Shown one piece after another: positions 7,788 through 15,724 of a DNA stretch of 29,721 bases. The DNA comes from JAGWFU01 sp035534575 (GTDB taxonomy: Archaea; Micrarchaeota; Micrarchaeia; Micrarchaeales; Micrarchaeaceae), in NCBI GenBank assembly GCA_035534575.1, contig DATLRT010000007.1:1-29721 (forward strand), given 5' to 3'. A program made the translations under genes and the position numbers. Below the pieces are notes generated by a model, which worked only from the letters and a program-made list of their open reading frames with translations, searched no databases and had not been told where the DNA came from. Every line of letters begins with the position of its first letter. Within the stretch, counting starts at the first letter, position 1.

Positions 7788-8894
7788 TTAGCTCCTGAAA
7801 ATTCCGTTGGGCCCGGCTATTACGGCCACCTCTCCGGTCTCGGAGGTCTTTGGGGCCAGCTGCTCTATGCGCAGGAGAAACTGCCTGCGCGTGGTCGCAT
7901 ATTTGGGCACCTGCTTCTGCTGGCTTATGGCATCATGCTCGGCAATCGAGATGGTCGAAAGCTGCTTCAGCTCCCTTGCCCGCTGCTGTGAGCCCTTATC
8001 AGTCATCTCGGAAAGCATCTCGGATGCCATCGTGTACAGGGAGGCATAAACGTCGGAGTGGATCAGTCCCCTGGCCCTGTAAGCATCCGCATCGGCGGCG
8101 AATATCTCTGCGGCCCTCTTCGCGTATCCGGCTTTCAGTGTCGGTGCGGCGACCTCCTTGGAGAATACCGCCATGTTGGTTGCCGCCCAGTCGGGAAACC
8201 CGTCCCTCTCGAACTGGAGCGCGGTTACCAGCCTGCGCTCGTCCTGCCTGAGGAACTTCCTGCTCCTCTCCAGCATAATCTTCTCCGCTTCCCTTATGAG
8301 CGCGGATTCTGCCGGCCTTAGCTCCATCACCATGCGTATCGCATCCAGCTCGTAAGTAGAGTTTACAAGAAGCTTGAATGCTATCGCCATAGGCTCATCC
8401 ACCATTCGTTCGCGGAGTCCGTGCTCCTTTGCGATTGTCGCTGCAGACTTCAGCAGGTTCGCAAGGTTGTACACATTCGCGGCGGGATTGGATTCCCCCT
8501 TTATCAGCTTGCGCATGTCTTCGGCCGCGCCCACATAGTTCCTGTACGACGACAGCGCAGCGACCCTCTCAACGTCCCATATGCGAGAATCCTTTGCTGC
8601 CCGGGCGCACTGTGCTGCGACAGGCGCTGCCTCACTGCGGCTGCCTGCGCTTTCCAGAATCCCGGCATGCTCGAGCCTTATGTAACAACCAAGGGTCGAG
8701 TACACCTTTGAGAGCTCCTTCCCTAGCCCTGCCCTGAATGCGAAATTGGATGCGGCCGTCATGAAATTCGCGGCATCCTGCCTGTCGCCGATCTTCAGCG
8801 CCTCCTTTGCGCCAGATACGTAGGTCTGTATCGCGGCGTATGCCTGCTGCCTGACCTCTTGTTTTGAGAATGAGTCGTCAAGCTTTTGTGCCAT
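7788..8894 (-). CDS. Helical-repeat (TPR-like) hypothetical protein
   Basis: A 368-residue soluble protein, almost entirely predicted helix and rich in Ala, Arg, Lys and Glu. The pattern of paired amphipathic helices (for example AAIQTYVSGAKEALKIG, then DRQDAANFMTAASNFAFRAG) resembles tetratricopeptide or alpha-solenoid repeats, though no canonical TPR signature is clear. No catalytic motif, membrane span or signal peptide is seen. It is the first gene of the minus-strand run towards GlyRS and is divergent from nop5 across an 86-base promoter region. A scaffold role is possible but unproven. Confidence 0.65.
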   Translation of the reverse strand: MAQKLDDSFSKQEVRQQAYAAIQTYVSGAKEALKIGDRQDAANFMTAASNFAFRAGLGKELSKVYSTLGCYIRLEHAGILESAGSRSEAAPVAAQCARAAKDSRIWDVERVAALSSYRNYVGAAEDMRKLIKGESNPAANVYNLANLLKSAATIAKEHGLRERMVDEPMAIAFKLLVNSTYELDAIRMVMELRPAESALIREAEKIMLERSRKFLRQDERRLVTALQFERDGFPDWAATNMAVFSKEVAAPTLKAGYAKRAAEIFAADADAYRARGLIHSDVYASLYTMASEMLSEMTDKGSQQRARELKQLSTISIAEHDAISQQKQVPKYATTRRQFLLRIEQLAPKTSETGEVAVIAGPNGIFRS

Positions 8895-8935
8895 GAAAAA
8901 CCCCGAGCCCTTATTATGATGTATTCCGTATTAAC

Positions 8936-8945
8936 CTATAAATAT
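8936..8945 (+). promoter_or_regulatory. TATA-box promoter of nop5
   Basis: CTATAAATAT lies 36 bases before the TTG start of nop5, predicting a transcript start near 8967. The 86-base gap (8895-8980) also holds the divergent promoter of the helical-repeat gene; an ATAATAAG element on the minus strand near 8911-8918 would start that transcript close to its ATG at 8894. Confidence 0.55.
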
Positions 8946-8980
8946 CTGCTGATGGAAAGATTATCTGAATCGGTGCTTGT

Positions 8981-9976
8981 TTGGAAGAAAGAGATTTCAG
9001 GAGCAAAAGAGAGGGCATGCTCAAGAGCGTAAGGGCCAGCATAAAGAGCGAGTACCAGAACGAGGAGCACGCGCTCATACAGGCCATAAACGCCTATGAC
9101 GAGACTAGCAAGTCCTACAACCTGGTATTCGAGAGGCTCACCGAGTGGTACGGGATATACTTTCCCGAGGTCAAGATACCGAACCCAGAGAGCCTGGCCA
9201 GGCTCGTTGCGGTGCTGAACGACAAGGAGAGCATAAGCAAGGAGGCCATACAGGCGATAATCAACGACGCCGACAAGAGCGAGCAGATATTCACAAGGGC
9301 GGGAACCAGCATGGGAAGGACGATGAACCCGGGCGAGAGGGCCGCGGTGCTGGCGTTCGCTAGGATGAGCACGGACATGAGCACTGCTATGGACGACCTC
9401 GCCACGTACATAAAGGCGACATCGGAGACGCTGATGCCAAACACCACATTCCTCACTGACGATAAGATAGCAGCCAAGCTCCTGAGCAAAGCTGGTTCAC
9501 TTGAGAGGCTGGCGATGATGCCGGCTAGCACGATACAGCTGCTCGGCGCGGAGAAGGCGCTGTTCAAGCACATAAAGTTCGGCAGCAAGCCGCCGAAGTA
9601 CGGACTCCTGTTCAACATGCCTGCAATCAGCAACTCGCCGAGGAACACGAGGGGCAAGATAGCGAGGGCCTACGCGACCAAGATAAGCATAGGGCTCAAG
9701 GGCGACTTCTTCACCAAGAAGTTCATAGCGGACAAGCTGAAGGAGGACCTTGACAGCACTGTAGAGAAGATAAAGAAGAACATGGAGGGCAAGCCGGAGA
9801 GGAGCCGCAACGAGAGGCCGACGAGGCCGCTCGGGGGATTCAGGGGCGGAATGAGCAGAAGGCCAGCCACAGGAAGGGAAGGAGGTGGCGGAGGAAGCAG
9901 ATGGAACGACCGCGGCGGCGACAGAAGGAGCGGAGGCGGCCAGAAGAGGCAGTGGGACAAGAGGGGCAGCCGCTAA
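8981..9976 (+). CDS. nop5: NOP5/NOP56-type protein of box C/D RNPs
   Basis: A 331-residue core protein of the archaeal C/D-box ribonucleoprotein, which bridges the L7Ae-bound guide RNA to the methyltransferase fibrillarin for ribose 2'-O-methylation of rRNA and tRNA. The coiled-coil region and the Nop domain are recognisable: ERLTEWYGIYFPEV near 51-64, then the block containing TLMPNTTFLTDDKIAAKLLSKAGSLERLAMMP, and the ALFKHIKFGSKPPKYGLLF stretch. The start is a TTG, since no ATG fits the conserved N-terminus. The last ~50 residues are an Arg/Gly-rich tail resembling eukaryotic RGG tails. Fibrillarin, often adjacent in archaea, is not in this window. The stop overlaps the end of the convergent gene by 4 bases. 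Confidence 0.9.
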   Translation: MEERDFRSKREGMLKSVRASIKSEYQNEEHALIQAINAYDETSKSYNLVFERLTEWYGIYFPEVKIPNPESLARLVAVLNDKESISKEAIQAIINDADKSEQIFTRAGTSMGRTMNPGERAAVLAFARMSTDMSTAMDDLATYIKATSETLMPNTTFLTDDKIAAKLLSKAGSLERLAMMPASTIQLLGAEKALFKHIKFGSKPPKYGLLFNMPAISNSPRNTRGKIARAYATKISIGLKGDFFTKKFIADKLKEDLDSTVEKIKKNMEGKPERSRNERPTRPLGGFRGGMSRRPATGREGGGGGSRWNDRGGDRRSGGGQKRQWDKRGSR

Positions 9977-10395
9977 CCGCTGCCCTTCCTCAGAATCAGG
10001 TCCTCATAGTGGTTGAGAAAGATGTCAATCATCGCCGGTCCGTGAGCCTTGGAATCTGAGATTACCTGCACTTCCTTCGGGGACATGAACACCTCGAGCG
10101 CGGTCTCCCTCTGCTTCATGTTCAGGTGAAGAATGTTTATCTGGTTCTCTATTGTGGATATGGGACTCTCATCAGTTCCTTCCTCCAACTTGAGTCGGTA
10201 GTCGAAGGGTAGCTTTAGCATGTTGTGGTATACGGTCCATTTGCGGTTCGGTGATTCGGGGCTCAGCTGCTCTACGGTTATGGGTATACCTCGAAGCAGG
10301 GACCTGCTCGTTGCCGTGGCCTTGAACTTTGCCACTACCTGCGCCATACCCTTTATCTCGGATTCGGTAAGTCTTTCCGGTGTTGATGTTGCCAA
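9973..10395 (-). CDS. Hypothetical protein, 140 residues
   Basis: No family recognised. The soluble protein mixes strand-like stretches (SRSLLRGIPITVEQLS, KWTVYHNML) with helices towards the C-terminus (HLNMKQRETALEVFMSPKEV). It starts 4 bases after the stop of the gene upstream, so the two are probably one transcription unit, and it converges with nop5 with a 4-base overlap of the coding ends. Confidence 0.65.
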   Translation of the reverse strand: MATSTPERLTESEIKGMAQVVAKFKATATSRSLLRGIPITVEQLSPESPNRKWTVYHNMLKLPFDYRLKLEEGTDESPISTIENQINILHLNMKQRETALEVFMSPKEVQVISDSKAHGPAMIDIFLNHYEDLILRKGSG

Positions 10396-10399
10396 GTGC

Positions 10400-10843
10400 T
10401 CACGCGTTTATAAGATACACGTCTGGAAAGTGGGTCTCAAGGAGCTCCCTTATCCCGATGTCGAAGTTGCTGCCCTTCTTGTGCGGACTGGTTACGGACA
10501 TCATGTGCGTAACAGGCATGCCGCTGATTGTGGTTCCGGACTTTGCCTTCTCTATGAGTATGGCCACTATCGGAGTGTGCGCTGCCTTGTTCCACAGCTC
10601 CGTTGAGTTCTCGTATTCGGAGCGCCTAAGCATGCTGCCCATGGTGGGGGACTCGTTTACCCCCTCCAGTATCCTCCAACCTACCCCGTCCTTGAACAGA
10701 TCCTTGACTATCACGAAGTTGCCGTTTATCAAACCTGAGTTGAACAAAGAGTTTGCTATCGTTGCCATCTTCGAGTCTCTGGCCGTTTCATCGGGGTTTT
10801 TTACCTTTTGTTGTGGTATTGTCAGGGTATCACGCTGCTCCAA
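10400..10843 (-). CDS. Hypothetical protein, 147 residues
   Basis: No family recognised. After a polar N-terminus the protein has a repeating strand/helix pattern (GNFVIVKDLFKDGVGWRILEG; HTPIVAILIEK), ending in a short hydrophobic strand DVYLINA. An internal ATG at 10768 (MATIANSLFNSG) is a credible alternative start that would remove the first 25 polar residues. It is divergent from the S19e gene, with which it shares a 96-base promoter region, and is paired with the 9973-10395 gene. Confidence 0.6.
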   Translation of the reverse strand: MEQRDTLTIPQQKVKNPDETARDSKMATIANSLFNSGLINGNFVIVKDLFKDGVGWRILEGVNESPTMGSMLRRSEYENSTELWNKAAHTPIVAILIEKAKSGTTISGMPVTHMMSVTSPHKKGSNFDIGIRELLETHFPDVYLINA

Positions 10844-10939
10844 TTCCGCTATTAAAAGAATATTACCAAAGGCAAAGGTATTAATAGGTTTTTTACAGAA
10901 TATTATCTACGGCATTTTCTATTCTTGAAGGAGATCGAA

Positions 10940-11350
10940 ATGGCTAATGTTTATGATGTAGGTTCAGCAGAACTGATAAAGGCAGCCTCAGGCAAGCTCA
11001 AGACGGTAATCGGCAAGCCCAGATACGTGGATTTTGTCAAGTCCGGACCGAGCAAGGAGAGGGTGCCTCAGGACCCTGACTTCTGGTACATGAGGAGCGC
11101 CTCGATTCTGAGGCAGGTATACCTCAACGGCCCCATCGGCGTCTCAAAGCTGAGGACAAGGTACGGCTCGAGGAAGGGCCACGTGGTCCACAGGATGCAC
11201 CACCAGAGGGCGGGAGGAAGGATAATAAGGGATTCGCTTATGGAGCTTGAGAAGGCCAAGCTGGTAAAGAACACCAAGGGAGGAAGGATAATAACCCCCC
11301 AGGGCAAGTCCTTCATGGACAAGCTGTCCAAGGAGATAAACAGCGCCTGA
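10940..11350 (+). CDS. rps19e: Ribosomal protein S19e
   Basis: A 136-residue small-subunit protein found in archaea and eukaryotes. The conserved core is clear: KPRYVDFVKSGPSKERVPQD, DFWYMRSASILRQVYLNGPIG, then SKLRTRYGSRKGH and a winged-helix C-terminus. ATG 10940 is preferred over an upstream in-frame TTG because AAGGAG sits at the right distance in front (about 10928-10933). It leads the conserved archaeal cluster S19e-PDCD5-L39e-L31e-eIF6, with short gaps of 9, 9 and 1 bases between the next genes. Confidence 0.95.
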   Translation: MANVYDVGSAELIKAASGKLKTVIGKPRYVDFVKSGPSKERVPQDPDFWYMRSASILRQVYLNGPIGVSKLRTRYGSRKGHVVHRMHHQRAGGRIIRDSLMELEKAKLVKNTKGGRIITPQGKSFMDKLSKEINSA

Positions 11351-11359
11351 TGTGGTTAG

Positions 11360-11671
11360 ATGCCGCATGAAGACGAGCAGCAGGAATACCAGAAGAACCT
11401 GAAAAGGAGGGTTTCGGATGCCCTGAAGAGGGCGCAGGCTGAGGAGCAGCAGAAGGAGATGATGAAGCAGTTCCTCGAACAGGAGGCGTTCGACAGGCTG
11501 ATGAACATAAGGGCCGCGAACCCCGAGCTCTACAGGCAGCTCAACGAGCTCATAATACAGCTCGTGCAGACAAGGAGGATAACAGGCAAGCTCACGGAGG
11601 CACAGCTGAAGTCCATACTTACGAAGATGACAGACAGGCGCGAACCGACAATCGAGTTCAAGCACAAATAA
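11360..11671 (+). CDS. PDCD5-family DNA-binding protein
   Basis: A 103-residue helical protein of the PDCD5/TFAR19 family, found between S19e and L39e in most archaea. A charged N-terminal coil (KNLKRRVSDALKRAQAEEQQKEMMKQFL) leads into the compact triple-helix core (EAFDRLMNIRAANPELYRQLNELIIQLVQ, TEAQLKSILTKMTDRREPTIEF). The molecular role in archaea is unsettled; nucleic-acid and protein-chaperone binding have been proposed. Length and start are normal for the family. Confidence 0.92.
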   Translation: MPHEDEQQEYQKNLKRRVSDALKRAQAEEQQKEMMKQFLEQEAFDRLMNIRAANPELYRQLNELIIQLVQTRRITGKLTEAQLKSILTKMTDRREPTIEFKHK

Positions 11672-11680
11672 GGTGCTCAG

Positions 11681-11839
11681 ATGGGCAAGAAGACACAAAC
11701 GAAGAAGAGAAGGCTTGGAAAGAAGCTGAAGCAGACGCGAAGGATGCCGCTGCTCGTTACGCTTAGGACTCACAGGAAGCTGCAGTTCAACAGGTTCAGC
11801 AGGAACTGGAGGAAGCAGAAGATAAAGCTGGATGATTGA
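11681..11839 (+). CDS. rpl39e: Ribosomal protein L39e
   Basis: A 52-residue, very basic large-subunit protein lining the exit tunnel. The sequence begins MGKKTQTKKRRLGKKLKQ and contains the conserved RRMPLLVTLRT-like centre and a closing SRNWRKQKIKLDD, matching the family end to end. The ATG at 11681 follows the PDCD5 stop after 9 bases. It is short enough to be missed by length-filtered gene calling. Confidence 0.95.
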   Translation: MGKKTQTKKRRLGKKLKQTRRMPLLVTLRTHRKLQFNRFSRNWRKQKIKLDD

Positions 11840-11840
11840 T

Positions 11841-12227
11841 ATGGCCAACAGACTACTGACGATAAACATAAGGAAGTACCTTTCCACGCAGCCTACGATA
11901 AGGAGGAGGAACAAGGCGGTGAGGTACATAAGGGACAGGGTCGGCCACTACACCAAGACGAGGGTGGAGAACGTGAAGCTCAGCCAGGAGCTCAACGAGA
12001 TGATATTCAAGGTCTACTCAAAGAAGATGACTCCGGTCAAGCTGAACATCAGCATCGAGAACGGAATCGCAACCGCCATGCCGTTCCAGTCCATGAAGAA
12101 GGAGGAACCGAAGGTCGTGGCAAAGGCTGCCGCTCCTGCCACCGCAAAGAAGGAGGAGAAGAAGGCACCTGCTGCGGCAAAGGCGGCAGCGCCTAAGGCT
12201 GCCGCAGAGCCAAAGGAGCAGAAGTAA
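11841..12227 (+). CDS. rpl31e: Ribosomal protein L31e with Ala/Lys-rich tail
   Basis: The first ~80 residues of this 128-residue protein match L31e: LLTINIRKYLSTQPTIRR, NKAVRYIRDRVGHYTKTR and VKLSQELNEMIF. The remaining ~45 residues are a low-complexity Ala/Lys/Pro/Glu tail built of KKEE, AKAAAP and AAAPKAAAEP segments, not a normal part of archaeal L31e. The start is set at ATG 11841, one base after the L39e stop; an in-frame ATG at 11832 would overlap L39e. The tail could be a flexible rRNA contact or simple expansion. Confidence 0.92.
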   Translation: MANRLLTINIRKYLSTQPTIRRRNKAVRYIRDRVGHYTKTRVENVKLSQELNEMIFKVYSKKMTPVKLNISIENGIATAMPFQSMKKEEPKVVAKAAAPATAKKEEKKAPAAAKAAAPKAAAEPKEQK

Positions 12228-12230
12228 TCG

Positions 12231-12238
12231 CGTTTAAG
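12231..12238 (+). promoter_or_regulatory. TATA-like element before eIF6
   Basis: GTTTAAGC is centred about 25 bases before the ATG at 12260, so an extra transcript could begin exactly at the eIF6 start codon (leaderless). The 32-base gap has no clear Shine-Dalgarno sequence, which supports an independent promoter inside the ribosomal cluster. Confidence 0.45.
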
Positions 12239-12259
12239 CTAAGTTACAGTTGTATTTTT

Positions 12260-12931
12260 ATGGAGGCTGCTAAACACAGGATTGGCGGCAGCGACTATGT
12301 GGGTGTATTCGCTACAGCCACTGATAAATACGTTTTCTTAGGCTTAGGCCTCCCTGACAACAACGTCAAGCTGCTTGAGGAGGTGCTGGGCGTGAAGAGC
12401 TTCCGCATAACCCTCTCGTCCTCGGGCCTCATCGGCCTGTTCTCAAGGGCGAACTCCAACGGGATAGTGCTCTCGAGCCTTGCTTTCGACGAGGAGCTGC
12501 GCGACGTGAAGAAGCTGCTCCCTGACATGAAGGTGGGCGTGGTGGAGAGCGACCTCAACGCCATCGGAAGCAACATACTCGCAAACGACAGGATAGCCAT
12601 CGTCAACCCTGACTTCAGCCACAGCGAGATTGCCCAGATAAGGGACATACTCGACGTCGAGGTGGTGAGGAGGGAGATAGGCGACTTCAAGACCGTGGGG
12701 GCCAACAACATACTGACCAACAAGGGATTCGTGATCAACAACAGGAGCACCGATGAGGAGAAGGAGGAGCTAGACAAGCTGCTCGGTTTCAACTCGGTCA
12801 GGACAACTGCGAACAAGGGCTCGATGGCAGTAGGACTGTCTGTCGCAGCCAACTCAGGCGCCGTGGTGGCAGGAGACAGCACCACAGGATTCGAGCTTGC
12901 CAGGATAGTGGAGGCATTGGAGCAGAAATAA
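12260..12931 (+). CDS. eif6: Translation initiation factor aIF6
   Basis: A 223-residue anti-association factor that binds the large ribosomal subunit. The pentein-fold repeats are visible: DYVGVFATATDKYVFLG, GLIGLFSRANSNGIVLSS, NILANDRIAIVNPDFSH and NNILTNKGFVINN. Length and position after L31e are standard for archaea. No coding oddity is seen. Confidence 0.95.
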   Translation: MEAAKHRIGGSDYVGVFATATDKYVFLGLGLPDNNVKLLEEVLGVKSFRITLSSSGLIGLFSRANSNGIVLSSLAFDEELRDVKKLLPDMKVGVVESDLNAIGSNILANDRIAIVNPDFSHSEIAQIRDILDVEVVRREIGDFKTVGANNILTNKGFVINNRSTDEEKEELDKLLGFNSVRTTANKGSMAVGLSVAANSGAVVAGDSTTGFELARIVEALEQK

Positions 12932-12969
12932 GGTTATTAGGCATTCGCAACGCTTAGACTGTGATTGAG

Positions 12970-13818
12970 ATGTTCGAGAACTTGAAAAACGGCTGGAGAT
13001 TGGGCTCGGAGATAAGAAAGCTCATAATGAAGGACAGGGTTCTGTTCTCCTATCCGATACTCTCAGCGTTGGTGTCGATGGTATTGGCTGCCCTGATATT
13101 CATACCACTGTTCGTATTTGCGCCGGGATGGTCGCCAGTGACCGTTGTCGTAATACTTTTCGTTTACTACCTTCTGATCAGTTTCATAGGCACCTACCTC
13201 CTGGTGGCGATGCTCATATCTTTCAGGGCGTACGCAAAGGGCAAGCCGATTACGATAGGTGAGTCGCTGTCCCAGACTAAGGAATATGCGCTCTTGATAT
13301 TTGAGTGGGCGATGTTCTACTCGATAATAATGATGCTGCTTAGGGCTCTGGAGTCAAGGGGCAGGGGGATAACCACGCTGATAATATCCGCGGTAGCCTC
13401 GTTCGCAATCTCCATGGCGATACTTTTCGTGGTCCCTGTGATAATAGACCAGAAGGTGGGGCCGATAAAGGCGATTGAGGGGAGCGTGAAGTTCATAAAG
13501 GACAACTTCGGCGCGACGTTCGGCGGCCTTATCTTCAGCGACCTTTACAGCATGATGTTCATCCTTTCAGGAGCTGCCCTGTTCCTAGTAGGGGCCCTGT
13601 TAGCTGCAGCGGTGGCCGCGCTTGGGATAGTGTTCATAGTGGCGGGTTTGGTGCTCATGGTTATAGGCGGGCTTCTGAGCTACATGATATCGAACGTCTT
13701 CAGGCTGATACTTTACGACTACAAGCTCACGGGAAAGCTTCCCGATGGGATAGATACGGAGCTGATAAAGGGTTCCATAGTCAACAAGAAGCCGGGGCTG
13801 CTGAGCAAGGTGCTGTAA
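12970..13818 (+). CDS. DUF6159-like polytopic membrane protein
   Basis: A 282-residue integral membrane protein with about six hydrophobic segments, arranged as two N-terminal helices, a loop, two central helices and a long Gly/Ala-rich hairpin near residues 198-240. Amphipathic polar loops read RAYAKGKPITIGESL and KAIEGSVKFIKDNFG. It resembles DUF6159 proteins, whose function is unknown. ATG 12970 is preferred; a GTG at 12961 is in frame. It sits between eIF6 and prefoldin alpha, where archaea usually encode ribosomal protein LX (L18a/L20a). Confidence 0.75.
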   Translation: MFENLKNGWRLGSEIRKLIMKDRVLFSYPILSALVSMVLAALIFIPLFVFAPGWSPVTVVVILFVYYLLISFIGTYLLVAMLISFRAYAKGKPITIGESLSQTKEYALLIFEWAMFYSIIMMLLRALESRGRGITTLIISAVASFAISMAILFVVPVIIDQKVGPIKAIEGSVKFIKDNFGATFGGLIFSDLYSMMFILSGAALFLVGALLAAAVAALGIVFIVAGLVLMVIGGLLSYMISNVFRLILYDYKLTGKLPDGIDTELIKGSIVNKKPGLLSKVL

Positions 13819-13870
13819 TAGCCCCAAGGACTATTAAGGTTTAATTCCATTGTTTATCAACGGTGAACTT

Positions 13871-14305
13871 ATGGCAGACGAAGCAAATGCCCAGGCACAG
13901 AGGCAGCCGAGCGAGGAGGAGCTCAGGTACATGTACGGAGTGTACCAGCAGCAGCACGGAATGATCACAAGCACGATAAACATGCACATGCAGGACCTGC
14001 AGGAGCTCAATGCCGCACAAAGGACCCTTGAGAGCTCGGATATGCTGAACAACAAGGAGATGCTCACCAACATCGGCGCCGATTTCTTCATGAAGAGCAA
14101 GCTCACCGAGGCCAACACGGTTGTGGTTGGAGTGGGCTCTGACTACATGGTGGAGAAGGACGTCGCTTCGGCCAAGGCGTTCGTGGCCAAGAGGATACAG
14201 GTCAAGAGCGAGATACTCAACAAGCTGGGCAAGAACAAGAAGGAGCTTGAGGGGGCCATGGTGGACATAGGCTACAGGCTGGGCCAGGGCGCGGGAAGGG
14301 CATAA
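13871..14305 (+). CDS. pfdA: Prefoldin alpha subunit
   Basis: A 144-residue co-chaperone subunit. Two long coiled-coil helices (about 15-55 and 100-138) flank a beta-hairpin region (ANTVVVGVGSDYMVEKDVASA), the alpha-type prefoldin layout with its doubled hairpin. It delivers unfolded proteins to the thermosome as part of an alpha2beta4 hexamer. ATG 13871 is preceded by GGTGA at 13862-13866, so it is preferred over an upstream TTG at 13850. FtsY follows after 2 bases. Confidence 0.9.
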   Translation: MADEANAQAQRQPSEEELRYMYGVYQQQHGMITSTINMHMQDLQELNAAQRTLESSDMLNNKEMLTNIGADFFMKSKLTEANTVVVGVGSDYMVEKDVASAKAFVAKRIQVKSEILNKLGKNKKELEGAMVDIGYRLGQGAGRA

Positions 14306-14307
14306 GC

Positions 14308-15669
14308 ATGTTCGGCGAACTGAAGAAGAGGCTTGCCAACGCGGTCAAGAGCTTCATAAAGTCCGAGGTGGAGAGCGCCGAGGTCGCAGCGCCACCGGTG
14401 GTTGAGGAGAAGCCCGCCGCGGTTGTTGAGAAACCGGTAGAGAGAGCTCAGGCTGTGCAGCCCGTAGTGGAGCAGCCAAGGGTTGAGCATAGGGCTGAGC
14501 CAAAGCCGGAACCGCAGACGGAGGCTCTGAAGCCGGTTCAGCAGGAGAGACACAAGCCGCCTGAGCCACAGAAGCACGAGGTTAGGCATGTAGAGCACCC
14601 AAAGGTGGAACAGCCAAAGCCGGTTTACGAGCATCCCGCGCCTGTGGCCAAGGTAGAACCGCAGAGGCAGGAGACAAAACCGGTTGAGCACATTTATCAA
14701 GAGCCGAAGATTGAGGCCCATCACCAGGTGCAGGAGAAACCAAAGAAGGAGGAGCCGATAGTCAAGCTCTCGTTCACCACCAAACTCAAGAGCGTGTTCC
14801 TGGGCAGCATAGCGCTTAACGACACGGAGATAGAGAAGTTCACCGACAACATAAAGATGTCGCTCCTTGAGTCTGACGTCTCGTTTGAGACTACGGAGGC
14901 ATTCATAGACGACCTCACCAACCACCTCAAGGGAAAGAAGGTGGACTCGAAGCACATTGAGGCTGAGGTGACCAACTTCGTGAGGGAGTCGCTGTTCAAC
15001 ATACTCAAGCCCGCTGGCAACGGAGTAAACATCAGGCAGCTCATCGCCACCAGGAAGGGCGAGGGGACGACGCCGGTGAAGGTGCTGTTCCTTGGACCAA
15101 ACGGAACGGGCAAGACCACAACGATAGCGAAGATAACCCACATGCTGAAGAACGACGGCGTGAGCGTGGTCCTCTCGGCAAGCGACACGTTCAGGGCGGC
15201 TGCGATAGAGCAGCTTGAGCACCACGCGGAGAAGATAGGCGTGCCGGTCATAAAGAGTTCGTACGGGGCCGACCCGGCAAGCATAGCGTTTGATGCGATA
15301 GCCTACGCAAGGTCGCACAAGGCCGACGTGGTCCTGATAGACAGCGCCGGAAGGCAGGAGACCAACAAGAACCTCATCATGGAAGTGCAGAAGATGGTCA
15401 AGGTGGCGCAGCCTGACGTTATTGTCTACGTTGGCGAGAGCACATCGGGCAACGCCATCTCCGAGCAGATAAAGGAGTTCAGCAAGTTCATAAAGATCAA
15501 CGGGATAGTGCTCACCAAGCTGGATTGTGACGCGAAGGGCGGAGGGGCGATCTCCATCTCACACATAACGGGCATACCGATACTCTTTTTCGGAACCGGG
15601 GAGAAGTATGACGCGCTGGTGCCTTACAGCGCGGAGTACATAGTCAACGCCATACTGCCCAATAACTAG
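14308..15669 (+). CDS. ftsY: Signal recognition particle receptor FtsY with long acidic/Pro-rich linker
   Basis: A 453-residue SRP GTPase that docks ribosome-SRP complexes at the membrane. After a short amphipathic N-terminal helix (1-20) comes a low-complexity Pro/Glu/Val/Lys/Gln/His linker to about residue 150. The NG domain follows: four-helix N domain (about 152-250), P-loop GPNGTGKT (263-270), DTFRAAAIEQL (293-303), DSAGR (345-349), TKLD (403-406) and GTGEKYDAL (429-437). The GTPase is complete. The linker is unusually long for an archaeon, so full length exceeds the usual 300-380 residues. Position after prefoldin alpha is conserved. Confidence 0.95.
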   Translation: MFGELKKRLANAVKSFIKSEVESAEVAAPPVVEEKPAAVVEKPVERAQAVQPVVEQPRVEHRAEPKPEPQTEALKPVQQERHKPPEPQKHEVRHVEHPKVEQPKPVYEHPAPVAKVEPQRQETKPVEHIYQEPKIEAHHQVQEKPKKEEPIVKLSFTTKLKSVFLGSIALNDTEIEKFTDNIKMSLLESDVSFETTEAFIDDLTNHLKGKKVDSKHIEAEVTNFVRESLFNILKPAGNGVNIRQLIATRKGEGTTPVKVLFLGPNGTGKTTTIAKITHMLKNDGVSVVLSASDTFRAAAIEQLEHHAEKIGVPVIKSSYGADPASIAFDAIAYARSHKADVVLIDSAGRQETNKNLIMEVQKMVKVAQPDVIVYVGESTSGNAISEQIKEFSKFIKINGIVLTKLDCDAKGGGAISISHITGIPILFFGTGEKYDALVPYSAEYIVNAILPNN

Positions 15670-15683
15670 GATGCTCGGGCAAA

Positions 15684-15693
15684 CGTATATTAA
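15684..15693 (+). promoter_or_regulatory. TATA-like promoter of the hicBA locus
   Basis: TATATTAATC lies about 35 bases before the proposed hicB start (15725), with GGTGG just upstream of the start. It falls right after the FtsY stop, so the toxin-antitoxin locus probably has its own transcript. Inferred. Confidence 0.5.
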
Positions 15694-15724
15694 TCAGTTC
15701 GGCGGAAATTATTACGGTGGAAGA

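Noticed and set aside
8911..8975. Possible C/D-box guide RNA upstream of nop5 (ATGATGT and two CTGA boxes)
   Set aside because: The C-like box lies upstream of the nop5 TATA element, the box sequence is not canonical, and the C'/D spacing is too short for a convincing guide.
14272..15318. Long open frames on the strand opposite ftsY, GlyRS and other GC-rich genes
   Set aside because: They are shadows produced by codon bias of confirmed genes; their products are Leu/Arg/His-rich with no family pattern.
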